Assembly (NCBI RefSeq): GCF_944385615.1 | Contig: NZ_CALWXV010000022.1 | Span: 1 to 39,692 of the forward strand | Origin: an uncultured Flavonifractor sp. | GTDB lineage: Bacteria > Bacillota > Clostridia > Oscillospirales > Oscillospiraceae | Length of the DNA stretch: 39,692 bases | Reading direction: 5' to 3' | In this document: piece by piece, positions 6,818 to 14,575 of the stretch | Numbering within the stretch: the first letter of the stretch is position 1 | Layout of the letters: each line of letters opens with the position of its first letter | Notes under the pieces: model-generated | Seen by the model: only the letters and a program-made list of their open reading frames with translations | Told to the model about the DNA's origin: nothing | The model's database searches: none | Position numbers and translations under genes: made by a program

Positions 6818-8227
6818 TTACTTCAGGCCGTAGTAGTCGCACAGGCGGGCCGCCGCGTCCAGAGCGTCCGGCGGGTTAACCCACAGGTCGGGCAGGTAGC
6901 CTGTACCGTCCCAATTGTCCATGGTTTCATGAAAGGCCAGCCCCGTTCCAAAATACACATACAGGCCGGTGTGGGGAAGGTAAAACCCGCTGTTATTGGG
7001 CACCAGAGCGCAGCCGCTGGTTGGCCCACCGATGGCCAGCACATTTTCCATGGAGCGGAAGAACTCCACCACCGTCTCTCCGGAGGAGGCGGTGCCCTTA
7101 TCTGCCAGCAGGAGCGTCACGGTTTCGCTGGGTGTCCATGTCCCCTGGTCCTCTGATACCATCCAAGTCCCCAACCCGTTCTCAGGGTTAAAATCAAAGG
7201 CCCGGCAGAACATCTGGCTGTACCGGGCGCTAAATACCCGCTTAGGCTGGGCTGGCTGGCCGGTAAATCCCTCAAACCAGTCCATAATCCAGATATCACT
7301 GCCACCGGGGTTGGCCCGCACATCAAAGATCAGCACCGGCTCGTCGGCATACTCCCCGCCGCAGGCGGCAAAGCGCTCCAGCTGGGTCTCATGCTCCGGC
7401 GTGTTGGCGTACATCTGAGTGGATTGCAGCACAGGGACGTCCTGATAAGAATATTCCGTAAATACCTCACTTCCACGAGTTGATCTCTCAGCCTGGGTCC
7501 AGTCCAGGTCATAGTCCCCTAGGGTGTCGGGCAGATCGGTCCCATCGTGGCTCAGGGCATAGAAACCATAACAGATCTGCCCCTCCGGGCCAATGGTAGG
7601 CTTCACATAGTTCGGGTCCAGCCCCTCCGCTTTGGAGAGATACAGGCCGGGTACATAGTACATATAGACCCGATGCGGTTCAATGAGAGGCTGTCCACCG
7701 ATGGCAAAATGCCCGTCCTGGACAATAGGGGAGAGGGCATCCGCCAGGATGTCCTGAACGGTCCTGCTCAACAGGATTTTCCCATCCCCCGCTTCCTGCT
7801 TGACCTGCGCCAGCGCCTGTTCCTTCAGTGGGCCAAATACCTCATCGCCGCCGAAATACTCGTAGGCCCCGTAGGTGGTGCGCAACAGGGTAAAGAAAGT
7901 TTCGATATCCTCCTGGGCAGTCTCTACCGTCAGCGGCTCCGTCAGGTCGTGGGGCGTCAGGAGAAGTTCCATTTCCTCCTCCGTATAGGTGTCATTCTGG
8001 CCGGTGAAGTCGGGCGTCCATTGGCTGATATCCAGAGCAGCCTCCGTCTCAATGACCGCCTCGCGGCGGGTATTGACCTCCTCCAGAAAGGCGTCAAAGT
8101 CCATCCCGGCCACGGGGGTGGGAGCGGACTCCAGTGTGGGAGTGGGAGAAGGCGATGGCTCCGGCGGCGGCGTACAGCCGGCCATCAGAACCAGAGACAG
8201 GGCCAGGGGGAGCAGGCGTTTTTTCAT
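6818..8227 (-). CDS. S41-type peptidase lipoprotein
   Basis: A 469-residue secreted lipoprotein. MKKRLLPLALSLVLMAGC is a signal peptide with lipobox LMAGC, followed by a Pro/Thr/Ser-rich linker to about residue 40. The C-terminal half has the S41 (tail-specific protease) fold signatures: LIFDVRANPGGSD, then ADKGTASSGETVVEFF, where the first Ser of SGE is the probable nucleophile, and AIGGPTSG. No PDZ domain is obvious. It probably degrades peptides at the outer membrane face; the substrate is unknown. The start follows AAGGAAGGG and lies one base after the mtaB stop (TGAGATG), so translation is coupled. Confidence 0.85.
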   Translation of the reverse strand: MKKRLLPLALSLVLMAGCTPPPEPSPSPTPTLESAPTPVAGMDFDAFLEEVNTRREAVIETEAALDISQWTPDFTGQNDTYTEEEMELLLTPHDLTEPLTVETAQEDIETFFTLLRTTYGAYEYFGGDEVFGPLKEQALAQVKQEAGDGKILLSRTVQDILADALSPIVQDGHFAIGGQPLIEPHRVYMYYVPGLYLSKAEGLDPNYVKPTIGPEGQICYGFYALSHDGTDLPDTLGDYDLDWTQAERSTRGSEVFTEYSYQDVPVLQSTQMYANTPEHETQLERFAACGGEYADEPVLIFDVRANPGGSDIWIMDWFEGFTGQPAQPKRVFSARYSQMFCRAFDFNPENGLGTWMVSEDQGTWTPSETVTLLLADKGTASSGETVVEFFRSMENVLAIGGPTSGCALVPNNSGFYLPHTGLYVYFGTGLAFHETMDNWDGTGYLPDLWVNPPDALDAAARLCDYYGLK

Positions 8228-8228
8228 C

Positions 8229-9512
8229 TCATACCCTTCCTTTCAAGCCGTCCTGAAAAACCTCCACAATTTCCACATCTTTCACCACATTATGGTATCC
8301 CTCGCCGGGGGCAAAGACCTCGGTATAGTTGGGCGTGTGGCCCCGCCACAGGCCGTCCTTCTCTTCCTCAAAGAGGACAGGGAGGGTCTGTCCCACCCAG
8401 CTTTCCAGCCAAGTCCGGTGCAGCTGGCGGGCCACCTCCCCCGCCCGGTGGGCCCGCTCCTCCTTCACGGCGTTGGGCACCTGGTCAGGCATAGCGGCCG
8501 CCGGGGTGCCGGTGCGGCGGGAGTAGGGGAAAATGTGCATGGCGGAAAAGGCACATTTTTTCACAAAGTCCAGGGTCTGGGCAAACTCTTCCTCGGTCTC
8601 CCCAGGGAAGCCTACGATGAGATCGGTGGTGATACCGGGGCGGTCAAAGTGTTCCCGCAGTAACTTGACGCTCTCATAATACCGCTCGGTATCATATTTC
8701 CGGTTCATCCGGCGCAGGGTGGCGTCACAGCCCGACTGCATGGACAGATGGAAATGGGGGCACAGATTGGGCAGGGCCGCCCCCCGGCGGCAAAAGTCCT
8801 CCGTAATGGTGCGTGGCTCCAGAGACCCCAGCCGCACCCGGCAGCCGGGGGCGGCGGCACACACCGCCTCAATGAGGTCCATCAGCTCCGGCTTATCCGG
8901 CAGGTCCCGGCCCCAGGAGGAAATCTCGATGCCGGTGAGCACCAGCTCCTTGTAGCCCTCCTCTGCCAGCTTGGCGGCCTGGGCGGCGGCCTCAGCCGCG
9001 GGCAGGGAGCGGATGGGCCCTCTGGCGTAGGGGATGATGCAGTAGGAGCAGAAATTGACACAGCCGTCCTCCACCTTGAGCATGGCGCGGGTGCGGCCCT
9101 CCAGCCCCCCGGCGGGGAGCCGCTCGAAGGTACGGCGGCGGAGGGCGTCGTCCACCTCCACCACCTGGCCCCCGTCGGGGCTCAACGCCTCCAGCCGGTC
9201 CAGAAACCCCATGCGGTCGTTGGTGCCCATCACCAGATCCACCTCCAGGGCCTCCACCGCCTCTGGGTCGGTCTGGGCGTAGCAGCCGCACACCGCCACG
9301 ATGGCGTGGGGGGAGCGTTTGCGGGCCTGCCGGATCATCTGGCGGGATTTTTTGTCGCTCACCGCCGTGACGGTACAGGTGTTGATGATGTAGGCGTCGG
9401 CCTCCCCGTCAAAGGGCACCAGGGTGTGGCCCCGGCGGGTCAGCTCGGCCTCCATGGCCTGGGTCTCGTACTGGTTGACCTTGCAGCCCAGAGTATAGAT
9501 CGCTGTGCGCAT
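8229..9512 (-). CDS. mtaB: tRNA t6A37 methylthiotransferase MtaB
   Basis: A radical SAM enzyme that adds a methylthio group to t6A at position 37 of tRNAs reading ANN codons. The N-terminal MTTase domain has the three Cys ligands in LGCKVNQ, INTCTV and VCGCYAQ. The radical SAM motif is GCVNFCSYC (CxxxCxxC). A C-terminal TRAM-like part follows. It has 427 residues. The family start MRTAIYTLGCKVNQ at 9512 is preceded by GGGAGAGG; the 14 extra upstream codons are not used. It is the first gene of a two-gene unit with the S41 lipoprotein and is divergent from the HPr-like gene. Confidence 0.93.
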   Translation of the reverse strand: MRTAIYTLGCKVNQYETQAMEAELTRRGHTLVPFDGEADAYIINTCTVTAVSDKKSRQMIRQARKRSPHAIVAVCGCYAQTDPEAVEALEVDLVMGTNDRMGFLDRLEALSPDGGQVVEVDDALRRRTFERLPAGGLEGRTRAMLKVEDGCVNFCSYCIIPYARGPIRSLPAAEAAAQAAKLAEEGYKELVLTGIEISSWGRDLPDKPELMDLIEAVCAAAPGCRVRLGSLEPRTITEDFCRRGAALPNLCPHFHLSMQSGCDATLRRMNRKYDTERYYESVKLLREHFDRPGITTDLIVGFPGETEEEFAQTLDFVKKCAFSAMHIFPYSRRTGTPAAAMPDQVPNAVKEERAHRAGEVARQLHRTWLESWVGQTLPVLFEEEKDGLWRGHTPNYTEVFAPGEGYHNVVKDVEIVEVFQDGLKGRV

Positions 9513-9541
9513 ACGGGTTCCTCTCCCGCCGGGGATTTTGG

Positions 9542-9570
9542 TTGAAAACTCCACGGCGTCTGTCTATAAT
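9542..9570 (+). promoter_or_regulatory. Sigma-A promoter of the HPr-like gene
   Basis: -35 TTGAAA (9542-9547), 17-bp spacer, -10 TATAAT (9565-9570), about 75 bases before the start codon. Confidence 0.8.
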
Positions 9571-9647
9571 AGAATGGAAAATGACAGGTCACATTATAAA
9601 CCAAACCAGCCGTTTTGAAAACAGTTCATTTCTCCAGGAGGTGCCCC

Positions 9648-9887
9648 ATGTCCGAATTTCAGGTCTCTTTGGCCTCCATTGAGGAGGTCCGCCAGTTTGT
9701 CAACGCCGCCACCCGCTCCCCCTGTGAGGTGGACGTGCTCTCCGGCCGCTATGTGGTGGACGGGAAATCCATCATGGGGCTGTTCTCTCTGGATTTGTCC
9801 CGCCCGGTCACCGTCCGCCTCCACGGCAGTGACGGGGACCAGGCGGCCTTCCACCAGGCGGTAGCCGCCTTCCGTCCCGCAGACTAA
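9648..9887 (+). CDS. HPr-family protein lacking the active-site histidine
   Basis: A 79-residue cytosolic protein. The segment GKSIMGLFSLDLSRPV matches the region around regulatory Ser46 of HPr. The usual GIHARPA segment with phospho-accepting His15 is missing: the corresponding N-terminal stretch reads IEEVRQFVNAATRSP. It therefore cannot carry phosphate in the PTS relay as HPr does. Like Crh it could be a signalling paralogue phosphorylated on Ser. AGGAGG lies 8 bases before ATG 9648. It has its own promoter and terminator and no PTS genes nearby. Confidence 0.8.
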   Translation: MSEFQVSLASIEEVRQFVNAATRSPCEVDVLSGRYVVDGKSIMGLFSLDLSRPVTVRLHGSDGDQAAFHQAVAAFRPAD

Positions 9888-9888
9888 C

Positions 9889-9928
9889 AACTGGGGCGCT
9901 GCATCAGCAGCGCCCCAGTTATTTTTTT
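9889..9928 (+). terminator. Rho-independent terminator after the HPr-like gene
   Basis: AACTGGGGCGCTGC (9889-9902), loop ATCA, GCAGCGCCCCAGTT (9907-9920), then ATTTTTTT. Confidence 0.93.
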
Positions 9929-10544
9929 AATCCTCGATGTAGGCCCGGATGCGGAGGGTGACCCCCAGCTCCTGGGTAATCTTCCGGCAGCGCTCGATCT
10001 CCTCCGGCGTCTTGTCCTTATCTACAATGGTCATGACCACATGGGGCACATAGTCCCTTGCCTTCTTGGCAAAGTCCAGCATAGCCTCCCAAGCCTTCAC
10101 CCCGTCCTTTGGCTTGGTGACGGCGCAGTACTCCTCTGCCGTGGAGCCGTTGAGGGAGATGGAAATGGTGTCAATGCGTCCCTTCAACTCAGGGGTCACG
10201 TCCCGGCCCAGAATCAGGTTGGCGTGGCCGTTGGTGTTGATGCGGACAGGGGGCAGATTGGGCACCTGCTCCTTCAGCCGGTCCACCAGCCACAGCAGAT
10301 CGTCGGTGCGGTACATGGGCTCCCCAAAGCCGCAGAACACCAGCTCCCGGTACTGGCTGTAATCCCGGGCCAGCAGGTCGTCCAGGGCCTCCTGACGGCT
10401 GGGCTCGTGGTCCAGCCACAAGTCGTCGGCGTAAATGGAGCCCTTGTGTCCGTTGTGCCGCAGGCAGAACACACACCGGCAGTCGCACCGGTTGGTCAGG
10501 TTGACGTAGAGGGCGCCTTCATATTCGTAAGAAATGGTTTCCAT
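9927..10544 (-). CDS. TatD-associated radical SAM protein
   Basis: A 205-residue radical SAM protein with the motif CDCRCVFC (CxxxCxxC with extra Cys), followed by ELVFCGFGEPMYR, the glycine-rich SAM-binding GGE-like motif, and RINTNGHANL. There is no extended C-terminal auxiliary cluster domain, so it is a minimal version. Sequence and position directly downstream of tatD fit the family known as TatD-linked radical SAM proteins, whose reaction is unknown. AAGGAGG precedes ATG 10544; the frame extends 11 codons further without support. Confidence 0.88.
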   Translation of the reverse strand: METISYEYEGALYVNLTNRCDCRCVFCLRHNGHKGSIYADDLWLDHEPSRQEALDDLLARDYSQYRELVFCGFGEPMYRTDDLLWLVDRLKEQVPNLPPVRINTNGHANLILGRDVTPELKGRIDTISISLNGSTAEEYCAVTKPKDGVKAWEAMLDFAKKARDYVPHVVMTIVDKDKTPEEIERCRKITQELGVTLRIRAYIED

Positions 10545-10566
10545 CGCAATGCCTCCTTGTATCCCG

Positions 10567-10593
10567 GCGGCCGCCATATATGGCGGCCCTACA
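10567..10593. repeat. Palindromic repeat ending in CCCTACA (copy C)
   Basis: GCGGCCGCCA, then TATA, then TGGCGGCCCTACA. It shares the GCGG... start and the ...CCCTACA end with the two copies at 17874-17943 but has a different stem. It lies in the gap between tatD and the radical SAM gene. Confidence 0.55.
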
Positions 10594-10598
10594 GCATT

Positions 10599-11369
10599 TT
10601 ACACGGTCAGATTGAAAAACTGCTTGCCGTTTTCCAGCGTGATTTGCAGGACCTCCTCCGTGGTCAGCCCCTTCAGCTGGGCCACCGTCTGGGCCATCAG
10701 GGGGATGAGAGAGGAGTCACACCGGCGGCCCCGGTAGGGCTCGGGGGCCATATAGGGGGCGTCGGTCTCCAGCATGAGCCGGTCCATGGGCAGCCACCGG
10801 ATGACCTCCGGGGCCCGGCGGGCGTTTTTGAAGGTGATGTTCCCGGTAAAGGACAGCATCCACCCCTTGTCCACCAGCACCTTGGCGTCCTCCACGCTGC
10901 CGGCGTAGCAGTGGAACACCCCCCGGGCGTTGGGATGGGCCCGCACGATATCCAGACAGTCCTTGTGGGCGTCCCGGTCGTGGACGATGGCGGGCAAATC
11001 CAGCTCCTCCGCCAGGGAGAGCTGGGCGTCGAAGAAGTCCCGGGAGTTGGCCCGGTCCTCTGAGGTCTTGACCCAGTAGTAGTCCAGGCCAATCTCCCCC
11101 ACCGCCACGCACTTTTCATGGGCGCACAGGGCGCGGATCTCGTTCAGCTGCTCCAGCGTGACCCCCTCCAGATTTTCCGGGTGAAAGCCGGCGGCAAAGT
11201 AGAGGTAATCATACCGCTCCGCCAGGGCCTGGGACTGCCGGGAGGAGTCCAGATCACAGCCGGGGCACACCACCAGGTCCACCCCCTTCTGGGGCAGCTC
11301 GGCCAGCAGGGCCTCCCGGTCGGCGTCAAAGGCGTCGTCATAATAGTGAGCGTGGGTGTCAAAGATCAT
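10599..11369 (-). CDS. tatD: TatD family metal-dependent hydrolase/DNase
   Basis: A 256-residue TIM-barrel amidohydrolase-superfamily enzyme. Metal ligands are visible: DTHAHYY near the start, GEIGLDYYW, the HDRDAH segment, VFHCYAG, and ETDAPYMAPEP. Family members have 3'-5' exonuclease activity and may act in DNA repair or tRNA quality control. The family start MIFDTHAH at 11369 is preceded by GGGAGG; 57 upstream codons in frame are ignored. Its promoter overlaps the divergent antiporter promoter. Transcribed with the radical SAM gene downstream. Confidence 0.95.
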   Translation of the reverse strand: MIFDTHAHYYDDAFDADREALLAELPQKGVDLVVCPGCDLDSSRQSQALAERYDYLYFAAGFHPENLEGVTLEQLNEIRALCAHEKCVAVGEIGLDYYWVKTSEDRANSRDFFDAQLSLAEELDLPAIVHDRDAHKDCLDIVRAHPNARGVFHCYAGSVEDAKVLVDKGWMLSFTGNITFKNARRAPEVIRWLPMDRLMLETDAPYMAPEPYRGRRCDSSLIPLMAQTVAQLKGLTTEEVLQITLENGKQFFNLTV

Positions 11370-11399
11370 AATTGCCTCCCTATGGTCATTCTCTGCTTC

Positions 11400-11428
11400 A
11401 TCATACTCCCTTTTCCCCCGGTTGACAA
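11400..11428 (-). promoter_or_regulatory. Promoter of tatD
   Basis: Minus strand: -35 TTGTCA (11423-11428), 17-bp spacer, -10 TATGAT (11400-11405). The -35 physically overlaps the -35 of the divergent fluoride-riboswitch promoter. Confidence 0.7.
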
Positions 11429-11450
11429 GGGGCGGGGCCTGTGGTATACT
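11422..11450 (+). promoter_or_regulatory. Sigma-A promoter of the antiporter transcript
   Basis: -35 TTGACA (11422-11427), 17-bp spacer, -10 TATACT (11445-11450). Transcription would begin near 11457, just before the fluoride riboswitch. Confidence 0.88.
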
Positions 11451-11456
11451 TCCCCC

Positions 11457-11551
11457 GGTATACGGGGATGAGGTCCTCCCGGGGCGTTTGCCCGAACCGC
11501 CGTTTGGCTGATGACTTCTGCAAACATTTGCAGGGGGCATTGGCTTTTTTT
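11457..11551 (+). ncRNA. Fluoride (crcB-motif) riboswitch with expression platform
   Basis: The conserved fluoride aptamer is readable: GGGGATGAGG then CCTCCC (11464-11480), AACCGCC (about 11495-11501) and GGCTGATGAC then TTCTGC (11506-11521). A small hairpin (CTGCAAA/TTTGCAG, 11518-11533) and a T-run at 11545-11551 form the likely expression platform. Fluoride binding is expected to raise expression of the antiporter. The identification rests on consensus recall, not on a covariance search. Confidence 0.9.
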
Positions 11552-11579
11552 ATGCCCGCCCCCGGAGAGGAATGGTTTT

Positions 11580-12755
11580 ATGTTAACAAGCTTAGGTTTC
11601 GTGCTGCTGCTGGGCCTGGTGCTGGGCACCCTGGCCACCAGATTGCGGCTTCCCTCCCTGGTGGGGATGCTGCTGGCGGGCATCCTGCTGGGGCCCTGCG
11701 TGCTCAACCTGCTGTCCCCCAATCTGCTGGGCATCTCCGCCGACCTGCGGCAGCTGGCCCTGGTCATCATCCTCACCCGGGCGGGGCTGAGCCTGGATCT
11801 GGACGACCTGCGCCGGGCGGGACGGCCCGCCATTCTCATGTGCTTTTTGCCCGCCACCTTTGAAGTGCTGGGCATGGTGGTACTGGCCCCCCGGCTGCTG
11901 GGGGTGAGCACCCTGGACGCCGCCATCATGGGGGCGGTGGTGGGGGCGGTGTCCCCCGCCGTCATTGTGCCCCGGATGCTCAAGCTGATGGAGGAGGGCT
12001 ACGGAGTCAAGAAGGGCATCCCCCAGATGGTGCTGGCTGGAGCCTCGGTGGATGACGTGTTTGTCATCGTTCTCTTTACCTCCTTTACCGGCATGGCCCA
12101 GGGGGGCTCCTTCTCCCCTGCCGCCCTGGCGGGGGTGCCGGTATCCATCGTGCTGGGGGCCGCTTTGGGTCTGCTCATTGGCTTTGTCTTGGCTAAATTT
12201 TTCGCCCGGTTCCACATGCGGGACTCGGTGAAGGTGGTCATTCTCCTGTCCCTGGCCTTCCTGCTGGTGGCCCTGGAGGATGTGATCCCCGTGCCCTTCT
12301 CCGGTCTGCTGGCGGTGCTGGGCGCGGGCCTGGGCCTGCGCCGGTGGCGGCTGATGGTGGCCCAGCGGCTCACCGCCAAGTTCGGCAAACTGTGGGTATG
12401 CGCCGAGATCATGCTCTTTGTGCTGGTGGGAGCCGAGGTGGACCTGAACTATGCCGCCGCCGCCGGACTGGCCGCCGTGGCTACTGTGCTGGGGGTGCTG
12501 TGCTTCCGGGCGTTGGGAGTGCTGCTGTGCGTGGCCGGGAGCAAGCTGGACAAGAAAGAGCGGCTCTTCACCATACTGGCCTACCTGCCCAAGGCCACGG
12601 TACAGGCGGCTATCGGCGGGGTGCCCCTGGCCATGGGCCTGGGGTGCGGACAAATCGTGCTCACCGTGGCGGTCATCGCCATTTTGGTTACCGCTCCCCT
12701 GGGGGCCTTTGCCATCGACTTCTCCTACCGCAAATTGCTCCACAAAGAAAAGTAA
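11580..12755 (+). CDS. Cation:proton antiporter (fluoride-riboswitch controlled)
   Basis: A 391-residue polytopic CPA-superfamily (Na+/H+ exchanger) protein with about 11-12 hydrophobic segments and the acidic transport motif GASVDDVFVIVL in mid-protein. No regulatory C-terminal domain is present; it ends FSYRKLLHKEK. Members of this family are among the genes found behind fluoride riboswitches, where they are thought to relieve stress from HF entry, either by restoring ion or pH balance or by acting on fluoride itself. Start ATG 11580 follows GGAGAGG. It is monocistronic, with a strong terminator at 12769-12806. Confidence 0.88.
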   Translation: MLTSLGFVLLLGLVLGTLATRLRLPSLVGMLLAGILLGPCVLNLLSPNLLGISADLRQLALVIILTRAGLSLDLDDLRRAGRPAILMCFLPATFEVLGMVVLAPRLLGVSTLDAAIMGAVVGAVSPAVIVPRMLKLMEEGYGVKKGIPQMVLAGASVDDVFVIVLFTSFTGMAQGGSFSPAALAGVPVSIVLGAALGLLIGFVLAKFFARFHMRDSVKVVILLSLAFLLVALEDVIPVPFSGLLAVLGAGLGLRRWRLMVAQRLTAKFGKLWVCAEIMLFVLVGAEVDLNYAAAAGLAAVATVLGVLCFRALGVLLCVAGSKLDKKERLFTILAYLPKATVQAAIGGVPLAMGLGCGQIVLTVAVIAILVTAPLGAFAIDFSYRKLLHKEK

Positions 12756-12768
12756 GGGTTTTGCCTTC

Positions 12769-12806
12769 AAAAAACGCCTGCCGTGTGTGTCCGGCAGGCG
12801 TTTTTC
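12769..12806. terminator. Bidirectional terminator between the antiporter and DUF896 genes
   Basis: CGCCTGCCG (12775-12783) pairs with CGGCAGGCG (12792-12800). It is preceded by AAAAAA and followed by TTTTT, so it serves both convergent genes. Confidence 0.92.
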
Positions 12807-13016
12807 TTATTGCTTCTTCCCCAGCTTGTGCTTGGTGCCGTCGGGCTCCACGATATAAGTGTTCTCCAACTGGGCCACCAGGCTCTCCCGGTAGGCAGCC
12901 ACATACTCCTGCCGCAGCAAGTCCCGCTCCACCATCTCCTCGGGGGTCAGCCCCACCTCGCTTTTGGCCTTTTTAGCCAGCTCGTTGATACGGGCAATCT
13001 TTTTTTCATCCATCAT
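12807..13016 (-). CDS. DUF896 (YnzC-like) small protein
   Basis: A 69-residue soluble, charged, helical protein of the DUF896/YnzC family: KIARINELAKKAKSEVGLT then RQEYVAAYRESL. The molecular role is unknown; B. subtilis YneA-linked YnzC is the best known member. The start overlaps the ylmH stop (GTATGATG); ATG 13016 or 13013 are both possible, with GGAG 8-11 bases upstream. It ends at the shared terminator. Confidence 0.88.
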   Translation of the reverse strand: MMDEKKIARINELAKKAKSEVGLTPEEMVERDLLRQEYVAAYRESLVAQLENTYIVEPDGTKHKLGKKQ

Positions 13017-13804
13017 ACATATCGCTCCAGTAAAATCATGATTCGCCCCTTTTTGGACGGGCCGCCCACCTCTTTCAGGACACATTTTCCCAGCCCCCGG
13101 CAGCTCATCACGTCCCCCGCCGCCACAGGGCGGTCGGGCTTGAGACATTCCCGGTGATTGAGCTGGAATTTTCCCGAGGCGATCAGGTCGGCGGCCTTGC
13201 CCCGGGACAGGGAAAACCCGGCGGCGGCCACCGCGTCCAGCCGCAGGGAGCTGACGGTATCCCGGATGGGCTTTATCTTCACCTCCGGGGGCTTCAGATC
13301 GGACAGGGCCACGGGGGCGGTTTTGAGGCGCACCCGCCCAGCCTGGTCCAGGTTCAGCACCAGAAAATCGGCCACGTCGTCCAGGGCCAGGATGTGGCAC
13401 TCCCCCTCTCCCACCAGCAGGTCCCCGATCTTCTCCCGGTCCAGCCCCAGGCCCAGAATGGAACCCAGAAAGTCCCGGTGGCTCAGGGTACCGCCCGACC
13501 AGGTGCAGCGCACCGCCCGGATAGGACAGTCGCTCTCCAGCCACAGCTCGTCCTCCTGCCAGTCGGGGAGAAAGGCGCACACCGTCCGCTCCGCCCCTTC
13601 AAACCCGCCGTAAAACAGGTGCCGGGGATGGCCGCAGGCGTTGAGCAGGGTTTCCACGCTCACCCGCTCCTGGGGGGATAAAAAGCCGGTGTGGCCGGGC
13701 ACCGACCGGTTGCGGGCCAGCTCCAGCTTGTCCATGGCCCGGGCCAGCAGCAGCCGCTCCTCCCCGTCCCGGGCCAGCTTGTTCAGCAGTTCGGTCTTGG
13801 TCAT
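13013..13804 (-). CDS. ylmH: YlmH-type S4 RNA-binding protein
   Basis: 263 residues. The C-terminal S4 RNA-binding domain is clear (SSLRLDAVAAAGFSLSRGKAADLIASG then VAAGDVMS). The N-terminal half is the YlmH domain (FYGGFEGAERTVCAFLP, SHRDFLGSILGLGLDREKIGDLLV). YlmH homologues act in ribosome-associated quality control by binding stalled 50S-tRNA complexes; elsewhere the gene is near divIVA/sepF, but here it stands apart. ATG 13804 follows AGGAGG; the longer frame from 13861 lacks support. Co-transcribed with DUF896. Confidence 0.92.
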   Translation of the reverse strand: MTKTELLNKLARDGEERLLLARAMDKLELARNRSVPGHTGFLSPQERVSVETLLNACGHPRHLFYGGFEGAERTVCAFLPDWQEDELWLESDCPIRAVRCTWSGGTLSHRDFLGSILGLGLDREKIGDLLVGEGECHILALDDVADFLVLNLDQAGRVRLKTAPVALSDLKPPEVKIKPIRDTVSSLRLDAVAAAGFSLSRGKAADLIASGKFQLNHRECLKPDRPVAAGDVMSCRGLGKCVLKEVGGPSKKGRIMILLERYV

Positions 13805-13832
13805 ATCGTTCCTCCTGTGGCGCTCTTTGCAC

Positions 13833-13861
13833 AGAATAGCACAGATTTTCCCCGCTGGCAA
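13833..13861 (-). promoter_or_regulatory. Promoter of ylmH
   Basis: Minus strand: -35 TTGCCA (13856-13861), 17-bp spacer, -10 TATTCT (13833-13838). Confidence 0.6.
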
Positions 13862-13873
13862 CCGGCATCCGCC

Positions 13874-13902
13874 TTGACAGGAATGCTATACTATACTGGT
13901 AT
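13874..13902 (+). promoter_or_regulatory. Weak candidate promoter of the C39-like gene
   Basis: TTGACA at 13874-13879 is followed by two overlapping TATACT hexamers (13887-13892 and 13892-13897) that are too close to serve as its -10. The hexamer at 17-bp spacing is only TGGTAT (13897-13902). An extended -10 (TGCTATACT, 13884-13892) is an alternative. Confidence 0.4.
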
Positions 13903-13930
13903 TACATCAAACAGGAAAGGGGTGGAGCCC

Positions 13931-14575
13931 ATGGGCGCTCTCTCCATCACCCATCCCCAGTGGATGGACCTGACCGGTTCCGACGGCACGGTAACCCACG
14001 GGGCGGACCAGGACTGGTTCCCCGACGTCTGGCAGCAGCGGGCTGGGTGTGGCCCCACCACCGCCGCCCTTATTTTTCACTATCTGGCCCAGCAGTCCCC
14101 GGCCCTCTCCCCCCTGCGCTCTCCGATGGACCACGACCAAGTGGGATTTATTGAGCACATGTGCAAGGTGTGGCAGTACGTCACCCCCCGGAGCCACGGC
14201 CTCAACCGGCCGGAGTACATGGTGGAGGGCATGGCGGCCTATGGAGCGGCCTGCGGAGTCCCGCTGGCCCCCACTCTCTTTGCCTTCCCATCCGCCCGCA
14301 CCAAACGCCCGCCCTATGACCAGCTGCGCTCCTTCGTGGCCGCCAGTCTGGCCGCCGACTGCCCGGTGGCCTTTCTCAACCTGGACAACGGCAAGGTGAA
14401 GGAGCTGGACCGGTGGCACTGGGTCACCATCATTGGGCTGGATGGGGACGCCGCCGCCCTTCTGGACAGCGGCAATGCCCTTTCCATTGATCTGGCCCTG
14501 TGGTACGCCACCACCAGGACCCGGGGTGGCTTTGTATCGGCCCTGGGTGCGGGAAAGGAGTTTGCCACATGCTGA
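13931..14575 (+). CDS. C39-like (papain-fold) cysteine peptidase-like protein
   Basis: 214 residues without signal peptide or membrane span. The N-terminal QRAGCGPTTAALIFHYL has the catalytic Cys environment of C39-like peptidases. RWHWVTIIGLD supplies the His, and LLDSGN a candidate third residue. It probably cleaves a peptide or has become a binding protein; substrate unknown. GGTGGAG precedes ATG 13931. The last codons overlap the start of the DUF1294 membrane gene, so the two are translationally coupled, which suggests action at the membrane. Confidence 0.7.
   Translation: MGALSITHPQWMDLTGSDGTVTHGADQDWFPDVWQQRAGCGPTTAALIFHYLAQQSPALSPLRSPMDHDQVGFIEHMCKVWQYVTPRSHGLNRPEYMVEGMAAYGAACGVPLAPTLFAFPSARTKRPPYDQLRSFVAASLAADCPVAFLNLDNGKVKELDRWHWVTIIGLDGDAAALLDSGNALSIDLALWYATTRTRGGFVSALGAGKEFATC

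Noticed and set aside
11592-12770. Minus-strand open frame of 392 codons
   Set aside because: Antisense shadow of the antiporter; Gln/His/Gly-rich, no ribosome site.
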